NCBI GenBank assembly: GCA_039621445.1
Contig: CP154954.1
Span: forward strand, 21,960,954 to 22,024,953
DNA: 64,000 nt
Direction of reading: 5' to 3'
Source: Euglena gracilis
Taxonomy: Eukaryota > Euglenida > Euglenophyceae > Euglenales
Shown: in pieces, positions 9,801 to 20,377 of the stretch
Position numbering within the stretch: position 1 is the stretch's first letter
Layout of the letters: every line of letters starts with the position of its first letter
Program-made: the position numbers and the translations under genes
The notes under the pieces: model-generated
What the model was told of the DNA's origin: nothing
Seen by the model: the letters and a program-made list of their open reading frames with translations, nothing else
The model's database searches: none

Positions 9801-12714
9801 GTGTCTATGGACCGCTTCACCACCCTATCCACAACTTTTCATGAATCGCAACACCGCATTATGCAGTTGTGCGATGAAACGGAAAAGTTTCGGCAATTCC
9901 AGTCACAAGCCAACAAGAATTTTGCTCCCCACACGTGTGTGCGGCAGCTGGGGGAGCGATTTTCCTGTTTGGAGCTGAAAACGTGCTTTTGTGACGCAAT
10001 TCAGGTTGGATTATCCAATCTGAGCGCGAAAGTCGCGGAAGTAGCACAACGGCAGGATTCCCTGCAGTTGCAGTTACAATCCGACATTGGCGGGATTAAC
10101 TCGGCCATTGCGGGTTTGCAACAAAGCTATTCCGCTCTTTGCCACCGAGTTCCAGACATTAGCGGTATTCAGACTGCTAGTGGAGAACTCCAGACCCGGT
10201 ATGCATCGGTATCTACCAAAGTAACGGAAATGCAGTCTCCACCTGCAGGTTCGAGTTCCCGGATTACCGAGAACCCTGATTTCAAGGCACTTTATGACAA
10301 AATGCTCACTGGCAATCAGGAAACCTTGCAAGATTTCTGCAACAATCTATTACGGCTTGAGGAATCGGTGAATCGGAATGCCCGATCCACGCAAGGTGAG
10401 ATTACCAGGTTGGATGAGCGAATTTCCGCGTTGTTGGATAAGTCACAATCCGGAACTTTGACCGTGGGTACCACAACCGCGTTGTCGGATGACCCTGCAC
10501 CGGTTGCACCCATCACCACACCAACCAATCAACCAATGTGCAAACACCTTTGCAGATTCTCTCAAAAGCTGTAAAAGCATTAACGGGACAAATCCAATTA
10601 TTTAATGAGCCTCACGGGAAACTTGTCCAAGATGTCACCGGAATTTTCGAAAGGATTCCGCATTTGGATGATTTTTCACGTTACCGCAAGCGTATTCGCG
10701 TTTTGGAGGATTAAGTTGACCGTATTTGCGGCCAACTCCAACTCGTTGAGCATTTGGAGCAAAGTGTGCATGACTTGTCTGTCGGTTTTGATAATGTGTC
10801 CAACCAACGGCGGGTTTCACACCGCAATTCGGCAGTGTGCATTGCCGAAGATGCGTCAAATGTTCCACATTCGCTTTTCCACAACCCGCATCTGCGTGCA
10901 CATGCACCACCACCACCCGTGTCCCGATTGTCACATTCCGCTATTCCACGAATTGGGCCACCATTGGCCTTGCCCACAACCAAAACCCAGTTTTCGGATG
11001 ATTTTCCCATTACGGGAACCGAGTTTTCAGAAAACACGGCGATTCTGCCTAGTCTCCACCAAGAAATCCATCATTCCATGCTTGTGCGTGGAATGAGCCA
11101 AACCCGTACACCGGGAGTGGGTCACACGTCGCAAGCGCGGCATACCCCCACACCGGACAGTTCCCCTATTACGGGTGACCAACAGGGTTTGAGATCGGTT
11201 TTCCGGTACCAGGATTCACCGTCACCAGAAATTTTGCGACTACGACAAGAATCCGGAAAGGACGCGCGTGGTGCTCGAGTGTACCCGGGCCCGAATCCAC
11301 GGAATACCACCGAGGGTCAGCGGGCTCCTCACAAAGAGTCCAAGGGCACCATCGTATTCGCGAATAAGGTGCGACGGTGATCCAACCACATGGAGACAGT
11401 ATTTCCGGGACTGGTAATGCTACTGGGCACTGAAAGGGCCAACCCAGAACACAAACCCGGAGGTGATCAAGATGGAATTCATCGAATGCCTCCTAAGGGA
11501 TAAGAAGGAGCGTGCGCGACAACTTGTGATTCGCTACCGCGTTTCCTTTGATGACCTGGTGGAGCAATACGCTTCCACGAGTTCAAGTTTTAGTCGCTAG
11601 ATTTACCCTAGAGACCGCTTGGCGGCAATGCGCCCCGCCCGATCGCAAGTGGAAGTCCATTGACCTTTGGTATGCCAAGTGGTTAGGACTCGCCGCTGAG
11701 GTGGATTCAGTGAAAAGCAAATGCGCGAAGAGTTTGATGCTGTTCTCATGCATTTCACGCCTAGCCTCATCAAGGATATTCACCGTGAGGAGGTGGCGAG
11801 TCATCCAATGACTCTTGACCAACGCTGGAACTACGTTTCCAAGCAATTAAAGCTATCACACCTTCTCGGTAAAATTCAATCAGCGTATAACGTGCACCTA
11901 ACCGCTGGAATACCGGCTGGCTCGGTGAACGCATTGCAAAAATAACTGGTTTCACCCACTTCACCCATCGAAAACGCGATTTCGTGATTTTGTGCAACAA
12001 ATCGGGACATATGTCTCGGGAATGTCCTAATCCTGAAGCGCGAAAGCGCCTTCAGAGTCCGTGGTGCTCGACCTCATCACAGGGTTCAGGTTCTTCCGCA
12101 TTTTCACGCAAATCGGGCAATTCACGGTCATCGGATCCCCGTTCCAGCGGTATTAGCCCCCGGATCCCGTTCCGTGATGAGCGGAAACACGGTACCCCTC
12201 GGGGTAGATCACACGGTGCACCAGCCAAGAAGCGTGATTCTTATCGCAAGACATCGCGATCGCGTTCGCGAAGCGGATCATCCTCTTCGCGATTCTCATC
12301 GGGAAAACCTTGATACACCGGTCATGGTCGACGGGGTACCCGCTCACCACGACGGCTTGACGGGAAACAGGGAAACCGATCCCCCCGTTACCCAGAATCG
12401 CGACACAAATCTCGGTGTTCGCTTTGTGGATCGAATGATCACCACTCATCCAAATGTCTGCGTTCTCGTTCTCCCCACCCTAGCCTACGTCATCGCGGTA
12501 TGAATCGCGGTGACAAGGGTCAATCCTCCAACCGCCATAAAGTCGGTTTCAAGATGTCTTGTTCGGAGGATGACATCCCGGCTTCAGGCAGGGAAGGGGA
12601 TGAGACACGGATACCGATTTCGACGAGTCCTGCATGGCGGTGCACACGTTGAAATCCGTTTATACGTCTAAAAGGCCCATAGCCGGCTATTCGGCCGGTT
12701 CGGACCTGGAGTAG
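9801..12714 (+). pseudogene. Ty3 family 1 long Gag with coiled-coil N terminus, broken
   Basis: The first frame (9801-10574, 257 codons) is helical with heptad character: LSNLSAKVAEVAQRQDSLQL, SAIAGLQQSYSAL, GEITRLDERISALLDK. Further pieces lie at 10605-11380 and include VRGMSQTRTPGVGHTSQARH. Then comes a capsid region homologous to 56880-57500 (KGTIVFANKV; later VEQYAST and QRWNYVSKQLKLSHLLGKIQ) in shifting frames. The first zinc knuckle has lost its first Cys (VILCNKSGHMSRECP). The second (12417-12460, CSLCGSNDHHSSKC) is intact. An Arg/Ser-rich stretch lies between them. The frame ends at TAG 12712-12714, the same position as in the intact element. Compared with the element at 56814, this Gag has about 500 extra N-terminal residues. 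Confidence 0.8.
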
Positions 12715-13518
12715 GGGAGCCCGAGGTCCGAGGGCACGGACCTGTGGGCTGATGAACAGATGGAGGTAGGGCCTGATGAACCCTGCCCCCCCTGCCCATC
12801 TGCCTTCCTGGTCGGTACCTGGAAAATGTTTGGGTCCCCCACCCCCCACTCCAACTTTCCGCTCGGAATGTTGTGGAAAGTAGAAAAGGGTTCGTGGGAA
12901 AGCTGGCAAGAAAACGTATTTTCGCCAGACACTTCACGTTTCCTACCCCCCATGGAAATTTTGGTCCAAGTGGAAATCAAAACCGAAAATTGTTGTGCAA
13001 ACGTCAAAATTCTCATTGAGACTGGTTGTCGCATAGCACTACTTTTTCGGTTCGGGTTGATGCCAATCTGGCCAAGTATCGGTCACGGGGACAAGGGTTA
13101 AAAGATTCTGTGACGCTCCAACAGAAGCCCCTAGAGATATTCACTAAAAACTCGGATTTCGGACACCGTTGCGAGGGTAAGTAAGTAAGGACTGTAGCAT
13201 GTAAGCATGCGACAGGAAAGTGTCCAAACTCAGACAGGGACGATGTGGGGGGGGATAAAGGTAAAAAGGCAAAAGTCAAGCAGTTGTAAGGGCGGTAGGG
13301 GTGAAAAGGTGGAAGGAAGGACGTGCAGGACTGCCCGGGAAAAAGGACATCTTACACCGGGGAGGGTGCTTTGGGGGACCATAAAAGGTGAAAATCGGAA
13401 GGAAAGGTCAGAAAGTGGACAAGGAGACAACACAAAGGCGTGGGGAAAGAGGTTACTTCCGACGTTCCCCCCCCTTCTTTCTGGCCAAGAAGCCGATCAA
13501 AATTACGACGGCTGACAA
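12715..13518 (+). pseudogene. Ty3 family 1 protease, left copy, interrupted
   Basis: Directly after TAG 12712-12714 and in the same frame, the sequence reads GSPRSEGTDLWADEQMEV and later VKILIETGCRIALLFRFGL. The aspartic protease active site DTG of the intact copy (58630-58650) is ETG here, which should inactivate it. At 13077 an unrelated 413-bp sequence is inserted. The protease resumes at 13490 and is cut at 13518 by the family 2 LTR. The right copy at 20885-21290 overlaps this one and shares the ETG change. Confidence 0.8.
13077..13489. mobile_element. 413-bp insertion flanked by a 10-bp direct repeat
   Basis: TCTGGCCAAG occurs at 13067-13076 and again at 13480-13489, inside the protease sequence. 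The right-hand paralogue (21237-21265) lacks the intervening DNA. The insert is purine-rich. Its right part (GAGGTTACTTCCGACGTTC at about 13450) recurs at about 13889 in the 3' non-coding part of the family 2 element. No ORF is convincing. It could be a small non-autonomous element related to family 2. Confidence 0.5.
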
Positions 13519-13722
13519 TGGACGTCTCAGAATATTCTTTTGTTTTTCTTGAAATCCTCGGATTCCCAATTTTCTTGATATCCCAATTGTTCCAAAGACG
13601 TAAACACAAGTCAATGTGACATGAAACCAGAGCCAGCAGTCTGCGAGGGGAAAAGTTCAAATTAGGAATACAAAAGTCAGTTCGGCAGTTGTTAAGGTAA
13701 GCGGTCAGGCAAATAGTCCGCA
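13519..13722 (-). repeat. 3' LTR of the family 2 element
   Basis: This 204-bp copy runs TGGACGTCTCAG to AATAGTCCGCA on the plus strand and is about 97.5% identical to 20378-20581. The internal sequence just outside its minus-strand start contains ATGGGGGGCGTG, a short G-rich tract that may be the polypurine primer. Confidence 0.92.
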
Positions 13723-14007
13723 CACGCCCCCCATGCCGGAGGACGCGGCACCAAAAGTGCAGGACGAAACGGCATCACACCACAGACAAAACGGCTTTAC
13801 TGCGTTCAAGCGCTGATGAATAGTGTTCCATACGAATTGCCCACAAAAAAGGTTCAGAACGACAAATGTCAACACAAAGGAAGGTAAAAGAGGTTACTTC
13901 CGACGTTCACCGTGGTCCCTTCGCTTCGTGGTTGGCTGGCCATTCAAAGGTAACACAAACCTGGGCGGAACTCCTCGCATCAATGGCAGGTTTGTGACTG
14001 AAAGCCT

Positions 14008-15945
14008 TCAAAGGTTAGACAGCAATCCACCCATGGCGAGGCGGGTTGGTGTCTCCTGACCCGAAAAAGCATCCAAAAGGCCCCCTGGGGGGCTTGACTT
14101 TCCTCCCGCGTGACTGAAAGCATGATCAAAACATTTGGGGGAAGGCCAGGCTGTCTCTTGAGATGCCAACCCCCATTCACATTCTGAAACGTCGCAAAAC
14201 ATTCTGAGCGCCTGGCGTAGGATCGATTGTAAATTGTGATCCACACAATAATTCTTGATAACCTCATTCATTCTGCCTCCTGGTTGCACAAAGGAAGCCA
14301 CAGGCTCCCATGTACTGCTGCTTGCCGGAAAATTCTCCCACCAAACCAAAAATTTACATCCCTCTTGGTACATGTGCTTCAAAATCTTGTAAACATTGTA
14401 AAAACCCAATTGTGATTGTTCTTCTTCTGACATCTGCAGGGGGGGGTCCCCTCCCTGGTCTGGCATGGGGGTGTCACCCTCCACTGGGTCTCCCACAACC
14501 ACATCACCGGTCAAAAGGCCTGGGTCTTCTTCTAAAAGACTTTCTTCATTCAAAGCAATCTCCCACTTTTTGCACAAACCCAAAGAAACATCAATGACCC
14601 CTCCCAAAGATGGACTACTTGCAATTTGCACTGAATTGAACCTCGATTTCAGAACCCGAAAAGGTCCTTGCCAGGGGGGGGAAATCTTGGGCCATGATTT
14701 GTTTGGCCATCTTTTGTTGTGCACCAAAACATAGTCATCTTCTTCAATTTTTGCTGGTACCCTCCCTTTGTTGGCACTCTCAAAATCCTTTTTCCTCAAT
14801 TCTTTCAATCTCTGGGAAGCTCTTTCTTGAATTTCAATTTGATTCAAAAGCCAGGAATCGGTGTCTGGGTTTGTCACCGGTTCTGGGGGTAATTCAAACC
14901 TCCAAGCTGGTCTGCCCAAAAACATTTCATGGGGTGACAACATTGTTGTGGAGGAAATCTGTGAACTCATCAAAAATGTGCAATACGGGATCAGCTGAAC
15001 CCAATTTTTGTCCTTGGAAGACAGACTCAATGCTCGCATATTCTGCAAAAACATTTTATTGACGTTTTCAGCCAAACCGTTTGATCGGGGGTTCCGGGGT
15101 AGAGAAAGCGATAATTTCACGTCAAGAGCCTTAAACGCTGTCTGGTAAAAACCACTGGGCTGTCTGAATCGCACGTCGTTGTCAGACCTCACAACGGATG
15201 GTTTTCCAAAAACAGAAATCCACCGGTCCAAAATAAGCCTCAAAACTCCTTCTCCGGTTACCCTTGTCAGTGTGGGGATGAATTGGCAAAAATGGGACAA
15301 ATTGTCGACCAAAGTCAGCACATAGTCAAAACCATTGTAGGGGTCCATTTGCACAAAATCCAAACGCAAAACTTCATTGCTCACTGTTGGAATCGGTAAA
15401 GAACCCACCTTTCCCCGGTCACTGGGGCGGTTTTGTTTTGAAAGGGTGCAAATTTCACAGGTCATCACAATGGCCTTGCAAATTTCCAACATGTCTTTCT
15501 TGGAAACCTTGGACTGCAAATGGCTCAAAAAGAACAACAAAGTCCTTTCAGCACCAACATGGTTGCTTGCCTTGTGACATTCATCCGAACAAACCTTCAA
15601 CAAATGAGATGGAACAACCAACTTTCCTTCGCAATACATTGCCTTGGCAGATCTGAACCAAAACTCATTGTAAATTGAACAGGGTTTTGAAACCTCCACC
15701 TTTTCCCAAAAATCCTTTAGTTCTGAATTCAAATAATCCTTTTCTGACACTTGCACTCTGTGGGACAAACTGAAAATTTTTTGCAAAAACAGGTCAAGCT
15801 GCACATCCATTTTCTGAAAAGCGTTCCTTGCTTCTTCCTCAAAACGAATTTCAAATTTGTTCTCAAAATCAGCACGAGACAAAAAATCACACAATTCATT
15901 TTTGCAACCTGCCACATGAACGATATCCAGTTTGAACTGGTGCAA
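14008..15945 (-). CDS. Family 2 integrase with chromodomain-like C terminus
   Basis: This is a 645-codon minus-strand frame. The N-terminal residues (IVHVAGCKNELCDFLSRAD) complete RNase H. The zinc-binding HHCC region follows as HKASNHVGAERT and CEICTLSK. The integrase core has VLRLDFVQMDP (first Asp), VVRSDNDVRF (second Asp) and NGLAENVNKM (Glu), a complete D,D,E set for inserting the cDNA. DDYVLVHNKRW and PWQGPFRVLKSR form a GPY/F-like module. The C-terminal part, FYNVYKILKHM...CKFLVWWENFP...STWEPVASF, is a divergent chromodomain. It overlaps the RT-RNase H frame by about 50 bp in a different phase, so translation would need a frameshift or the copy carries an indel. Confidence 0.88.
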   Translation of the reverse strand: MHQFKLDIVHVAGCKNELCDFLSRADFENKFEIRFEEEARNAFQKMDVQLDLFLQKIFSLSHRVQVSEKDYLNSELKDFWEKVEVSKPCSIYNEFWFRSAKAMYCEGKLVVPSHLLKVCSDECHKASNHVGAERTLLFFLSHLQSKVSKKDMLEICKAIVMTCEICTLSKQNRPSDRGKVGSLPIPTVSNEVLRLDFVQMDPYNGFDYVLTLVDNLSHFCQFIPTLTRVTGEGVLRLILDRWISVFGKPSVVRSDNDVRFRQPSGFYQTAFKALDVKLSLSLPRNPRSNGLAENVNKMFLQNMRALSLSSKDKNWVQLIPYCTFLMSSQISSTTMLSPHEMFLGRPAWRFELPPEPVTNPDTDSWLLNQIEIQERASQRLKELRKKDFESANKGRVPAKIEEDDYVLVHNKRWPNKSWPKISPPWQGPFRVLKSRFNSVQIASSPSLGGVIDVSLGLCKKWEIALNEESLLEEDPGLLTGDVVVGDPVEGDTPMPDQGGDPPLQMSEEEQSQLGFYNVYKILKHMYQEGCKFLVWWENFPASSSTWEPVASFVQPGGRMNEVIKNYCVDHNLQSILRQALRMFCDVSECEWGLASQETAWPSPKCFDHAFSHAGGKSSPPGGLLDAFSGQETPTRLAMGGLLSNL

Positions 15946-16903
15946 AAAAAATATACATCCTTCTCAGCCTTTTGTTGAGGGCGGGTTCACCCTTCAGGAA
16001 AGAGGTGGCTGCCTCATTGTCTGTCATCCACACAATTGGCAGATTTTGCACAATCCTTGTTTGTGAAGCAATGGTCAGCACGCCACTCAAAATTTCCTTT
16101 TCCCAGGTGGTGTATTGTTTTCTTGCCTCACTCCATTTCCAGTTGTAGTGGCCCAAGGGCACCAACCTCATTTCACTAGGGTAGTTGTTTTTCAGGGTCC
16201 CATCCACCTTCACACCACTTGTTCGAAAATTCTCAGGAATTTGTGTTTGTTGGAGGGTTTGCCACTGAAACAAAGCACAACCACCTCCCAAATCCGAACT
16301 GTCAGTCACCATAACAATCTCTCCTGAACTCCTGGGGGTACCCAAAACATCAAGGGATGATAATTTCCTTTTCAAAGCATTCAAACAACTCTCCTCCTTT
16401 TCAGTCCACCTCCATTTCACATTCTTTTTCAGAAGATCTGTCAGTGGGGCTGAGTCAAAAGTAAAACCTTTCACGTGTCTGCAATAAAAATTCATGGCTC
16501 CCAAAATTCGCCTCAAATCCCTTTGATTCTGCACTCGAAAACTCAGAATTGGTTCAATTTTTCTTTTGTTTGCCTGCCACGTTCCCCATCCCAACGAGAA
16601 GCCCAAGTAGTCAATGGTCTGATTCAGAAAAGAACATTTGCTCAGTTTGATTCTCACTTGGTTCTTTCTGCAAACTTCAAACCACTTTTCCAAAAGATAC
16701 AAATGATCCTCCTCAGAGTTTGCACCAACCCCTGTGTCATCGAAAAAAGAAGCCAGGTGTCCATCTTTCAATATCTCTCTCACCCTCAAATCCGTTTTGC
16801 ATTGGGAGGTTAGGATTTCCATCAACTCCTGAAAAATCCCTGGGGCATTCATCAACCCAAACATCATCCTTTTTGGACGAAACACCTCCCTGAAGGAATG
16901 CAA
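15896..16903 (-). pseudogene. Family 2 RT (C-terminal part) and RNase H
   Basis: The RT continues from the previous frame with FRPKRMMFGLMNAPGIFQEL. The active site is read as SFFDDTGVG (FDD in place of the common YIDD), and LSKCSFLNQTIDYLGF follows. RNase H has VMVTDSSDLGGG (Asp), TTWEKEILSGVL (Glu) and VWMTDNEAATSFL (Asp). The break from the preceding frame lies inside the RT between SAFCIP and FREVF, so it is a disabling indel rather than a programmed shift. Confidence 0.85.
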
Positions 16904-17775
16904 AATGCAGACACATTTGCTGCTCTTTTAGTGATTGGGATTTGCCAATACCCACTCCCCATGTCCAGGGTACTTTTGAACCGACACTTGGCCAGACTTT
17001 CAATCAAAATTTCCATGTTTGGCAAAAAACCTGCATGTGCTTTGCTTCTGGAATTCAATTTTCCATAATGAATGACCATCCTTCTGGTACGTGACCCTTT
17101 TTTGTCCACCAAAAATGTGGGGCTGCACACCTGGGGGATTTCACCAACTGGGAATTGCTCAATCAACCCTGACTTTAGCAATTCTTCACACTGAAGGTCA
17201 ATTTCTTTTTCATCCTCCTGGGGCATGGGCCAACTCTTTTGCCTCAGGGTTTTGCCTTCCCATTCGGGCTTCAGCTCAATGTCTATCAAAACAGGCAGGG
17301 GGGAAGACTCAGAAATTCTGGGCAATGGTCCAAAAACATCATAAAATTTCTCCAAAAGCTCATACAACCTGGGGTGGTCTCTTAATTTCTCAACTTCTTT
17401 CTCAAATTCTCCACTCAGATTCTCAGTAAACAATTTGCTGCTTTTTTCATCAGCCTTTTTCTGGGCCTCCAAAGTCCAAATCTTTTCATGTAAAACTTGG
17501 GAAATGCTTTTGAGTTCATCCATCTTGATTGTTGCCTTGGGGTTCTTCACAGGTTTTGCAAACTGAACATCTTCCACAGGTTGGGACAGCTGGAAAAACA
17601 TCACCTCCACATCTTTTCTCACCTCCTGAAAAAGACTCAGCTCACTTTCAATGTCCTTTGTCAATTGAGCCAAAAAATTGATGTTTTCATGCTCACTCAT
17701 TGGTTCAAACACCACCACATTGACCAACCATTCTTTCACCTTTTCTTCTGATTCCTTGGGGGGAACATTCTCCAA
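16864..17775 (-). pseudogene. Family 2 pre-RT region and RT N-terminal part
   Basis: This is a 303-codon frame. The first 130 residues are acidic and helical with no recognised domain. RT begins around residue 165: IDIELKPEWEGKTLRQKSWP, then CEELLKSGLIEQFPVGEIPQ, SPTFLVDKKGSRTRRMVIHY and KSTLDMGSGYWQIPI (motif A, Asp in LDM). It ends inside RT, where the next frame takes over. Confidence 0.85.
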
Positions 17776-18548
17776 AGGAAAACTTGGACTTTCAAAAACT
17801 TGCTGGTCTGCAGGTGGGTTGGCAGGCTGGAGTGCCTGCTGCTGGGGGGAAAATCAGGAAGATCTGGGAAATAAACTTGAATTTCATCATCCACTGTGGG
17901 GTACTTTCTGATCTCACCTCTCAGTTCATCCAAACTCCAATTTCTTGACACTTTCCTGAGCCAACTGACAATTCTGGGGTCCAAAAGCTCAACATCCACT
18001 TTGAATTGCACTGTGTCCACCACACTCACAAACGTGTTCCACAGGGGGGATGGCAGCACCTTTTTGCACCTGTCACCCACAAACAAGGGAACCCCACTTG
18101 AAATTTTCACCCTGGCCACCGTTACCCTTTCCAGCAGGGGGAACAAGTACTGGTCCACCCAGTCTGGGTGTACCAGGACCATTTTTGTTTCTTCAATGCA
18201 CAACTTTGTCACCACTTTGCTTAGTTGGCTGAAGGGGGGGTTTGCCCACAGAAACTTGGAAGGACCAAGGTCACACAACAATTTTCCCCATGAATACCTG
18301 TAGGCTGAATTCCCTTTCGTCATGTACAAAGACTGTGTGTGGTTCAGGTGTTTTCTAAAAAGATCAGTGCAAATCTGACCCTCAGAAATCTTCAATTCAT
18401 CCAAAGCTTTTGACTTCACTGGCTTGACCAAAGTGTAGCTTTCTGTCTTGAAAATTCTGAAAATTCTTTTGATGGTGTGGTCCCCATCATGGCTCTGAAG
18501 TAAAAACTCTTCACCATCGATGATGATTCTGGGGGGTCTGGTCAGCAA
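17736..18548 (-). CDS. Family 2 Dam-methyltransferase-like domain between protease and RT
   Basis: A 270-codon frame lies between protease and RT, where ordinary Ty3 elements have none. A central block reads SKFLWANPPFSQLSKVV, KMVLVHPDWVDQYLFPLLER and SGVPLFVGDRC. The NPPF motif followed by a helix and a strand-[VP].W turn resembles the adenine-N6 methyltransferase-like (Dam) region of DIRS-type polyproteins, where [DN]PP[FYW] is the catalytic box. The equivalent frame of family 1 (59135-60358) aligns over the same blocks with [30 protein letters not shown] and [10 protein letters not shown]. That both families keep it suggests function. Enzymatic activity is an inference. It overlaps the protease frame by 7 bp and the RT frame by 40 bp, each in a different phase. 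Confidence 0.65.
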   Translation of the reverse strand: MLTRPPRIIIDGEEFLLQSHDGDHTIKRIFRIFKTESYTLVKPVKSKALDELKISEGQICTDLFRKHLNHTQSLYMTKGNSAYRYSWGKLLCDLGPSKFLWANPPFSQLSKVVTKLCIEETKMVLVHPDWVDQYLFPLLERVTVARVKISSGVPLFVGDRCKKVLPSPLWNTFVSVVDTVQFKVDVELLDPRIVSWLRKVSRNWSLDELRGEIRKYPTVDDEIQVYFPDLPDFPPSSRHSSLPTHLQTSKFLKVQVFLWRMFPPRNQKKR

Positions 18549-19255
18549 CCCTCCAAAAACTCACTTTCTGTAACGTCAGTCCCCAAAACTGCCTCAAAGG
18601 CATTTGTTTCAACCACCACCGCTTTAAGTTTTAGTGTCTTTCGCCCCAACTCCAAACAAACCTCGCACACCCCTTCGGAAAAGATGTACTCCCCGTTGCC
18701 GATCTGCAGAGGTACCGCAGCACTCCGCTGAATTTTATTCTCAGGAACACATTTCTTAGAAACTGCAGTGATGGTGGCCCCTGTGTCCAAAATGGCTTGA
18801 ATTTCCTTTCCATAAACCTTTACTGGCAAAAGATAAGTTTTACACACCATCTGGAGCAACTGCAAAGCATCAGCTTTTCTCTTTTTGGGGTTCTCACCCT
18901 GGGGGTTAACCTGGTTTTGCACTCCCTGGGGTTGAACCGAAGGGGTCCCTTTGCCTGCCCCCTTCTGGGCTGCTGCCTTCTTTTTCTCAAACTTTTCTTT
19001 TGACCAACATCTGTCTTCATAATACCCTTTTTTGTGACAAAATCGACAGAAAATTGTGGCTCCAAATCGTGGGGCTGGGGTGTCATCAACTTTTCTTTCA
19101 CCCTTGCCTTTGCCTTTTCCTTTGCCTTTTCCTTTTCCACTAGATTTTCCACCTTTTCCAGATTCTGGGACACTTTCACCAACTTTTTCAGATTGATCAG
19201 GGGGTCTTTCAATCAATGGTCTGAGATTTTTTTTAGCAAATTCCTCCCCAACCAA
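18542..19255 (-). CDS. Family 2 nucleocapsid and aspartic protease
   Basis: This 237-codon frame begins with a Lys/Gly-rich tract (GKGKGKGKGKGKGERK). A zinc knuckle follows, reading CRFCHKKGYYEDRC; the usual His is Tyr, so the CCHC box lacks one ligand. The protease starts KEIQAILDTGATITAVS (active-site DTG) and ends FEAVLGTDVTESEFLEG (ILG-type flap partner). It cleaves the polyprotein in the particle. The frame differs from the Gag frame, whose stop lies only a few bases before this ORF opens. Confidence 0.85.
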   Translation of the reverse strand: MVGEEFAKKNLRPLIERPPDQSEKVGESVPESGKGGKSSGKGKGKGKGKGKGERKVDDTPAPRFGATIFCRFCHKKGYYEDRCWSKEKFEKKKAAAQKGAGKGTPSVQPQGVQNQVNPQGENPKKRKADALQLLQMVCKTYLLPVKVYGKEIQAILDTGATITAVSKKCVPENKIQRSAAVPLQIGNGEYIFSEGVCEVCLELGRKTLKLKAVVVETNAFEAVLGTDVTESEFLEGC

Positions 19256-19257
19256 TC

Positions 19258-19941
19258 TTAAGAACTTTTTTCCAAAATTGTTTTTCTCAAATCTGTGAAT
19301 GTCTCAGAATGATGTTTGTAAAATCTGTCTGCCCTGATGTCTGCATACATTCTGGGGTGTAATTTCCTCAGCAAAACCAAAAACTTTTCCTGTTCACTCA
19401 TGGCCTGAGGGCTCAACCTGGCCATCAAACTGTCCAACTCAATGAAAAGTTTTTTGATGTCTTGGGGTTCAGGGTTCTGTGAAAGTGCTGGCAATTTCTC
19501 AATGGCAGATCTCAAAGTCATGTCATTTTCCAGTGTTGGGAACAAGTTTGCAATTTCCAACAGCACTTTTTCAAAATCATCATTCTCATCCATCACTTTT
19601 TCAACCAGTTTTTTCACCTTGGGGGTGCAACATTCCAACAGCGAATCCTTTTTCTGGACATTTCTAAATGCAACAGCACCAGTTAACCTCAACCATCTGC
19701 CAAAATCTTTCAAAAACTCTGGCCAATTTGCACCATCAAACTCTGGCAATTTCACAGGGGGTAATCTTGAACTTTGGGTTGAACTTTGGCTGGGGTTGCT
19801 GGAATTTGGTTCAACAATTTGCTTCAGAAATGTTTCAACCTGGGTGATGGGGTTCACAGGGGTAAACACAGACTGACTGCTGCTGGCTGATTTGATTTCC
19901 AATTCTTGCAACCTTCTTTCCAAATCTTCAATGGAGGACAT
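19258..19941 (-). CDS. Family 2 Gag (capsid)
   Basis: A 227-codon ORF starts at 19941 and opens with a short coiled-coil (MSSIEDLERRLQELEIK). It continues with KLPEFDGANWPEFLKDFGRW, AFRNVQKKDSLLECC and FLVLLRKLHPRMYADI, which is the typical Ty3 capsid pattern (retrotransposon gag fold: W..F...F near the start, helical throughout). It forms the particle shell. The leader upstream (19942-20361) runs to the primer binding site. The nucleocapsid lies in the next frame. Confidence 0.85.
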   Translation of the reverse strand: MSSIEDLERRLQELEIKSASSSQSVFTPVNPITQVETFLKQIVEPNSSNPSQSSTQSSRLPPVKLPEFDGANWPEFLKDFGRWLRLTGAVAFRNVQKKDSLLECCTPKVKKLVEKVMDENDDFEKVLLEIANLFPTLENDMTLRSAIEKLPALSQNPEPQDIKKLFIELDSLMARLSPQAMSEQEKFLVLLRKLHPRMYADIRADRFYKHHSETFTDLRKTILEKSS

Positions 19942-20361
19942 TTCTGCAGATCACTTTCAAAAAACTCAACCACTTGCTCTGAAAACTGGGAGAAACACTG
20001 GCCAACCCAAAAAGACAAACAAAACTAAAGAAACCAGAACAGAAAACCAACCACTTGGTTCAGGACCAGGTCAGCAAGATTATGAAGATCTTGCCTCCAC
20101 CAGGATCTTGTCTGGACAGCAAGGAGAACTGCAGCACTTACAAGCTTCCTCAACCAAGTAACCAATACAACAACTGTTGACAAACTCTCCACTGTGAACT
20201 TGTTCATCACAGCCTCAATGTCAACTTCCTGTTGAAGATGTTGTTCTGTACCAGCATCTCGGTTAACCTTGCCTTCAGGAAGTCCAACTTCTGGAACTTC
20301 AACAACCAGTGAAACAATGTTGAATCTACTCGAAGACGTCTTGGACGACTGGAACAACAAA

Positions 20362-20373
20362 CCTCTGCTACCA
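20362..20373 (-). promoter_or_regulatory. Primer binding site of the family 2 element (initiator Met tRNA type)
   Basis: On the minus strand, four bases (AAGT) after the LTR end, the sequence reads TGGTAGCAGAGG. This is complementary to the ...CCTCTGCTACCA 3' end typical of eukaryotic initiator methionine tRNA. Confidence 0.85.
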
Positions 20374-20377
20374 ACTT

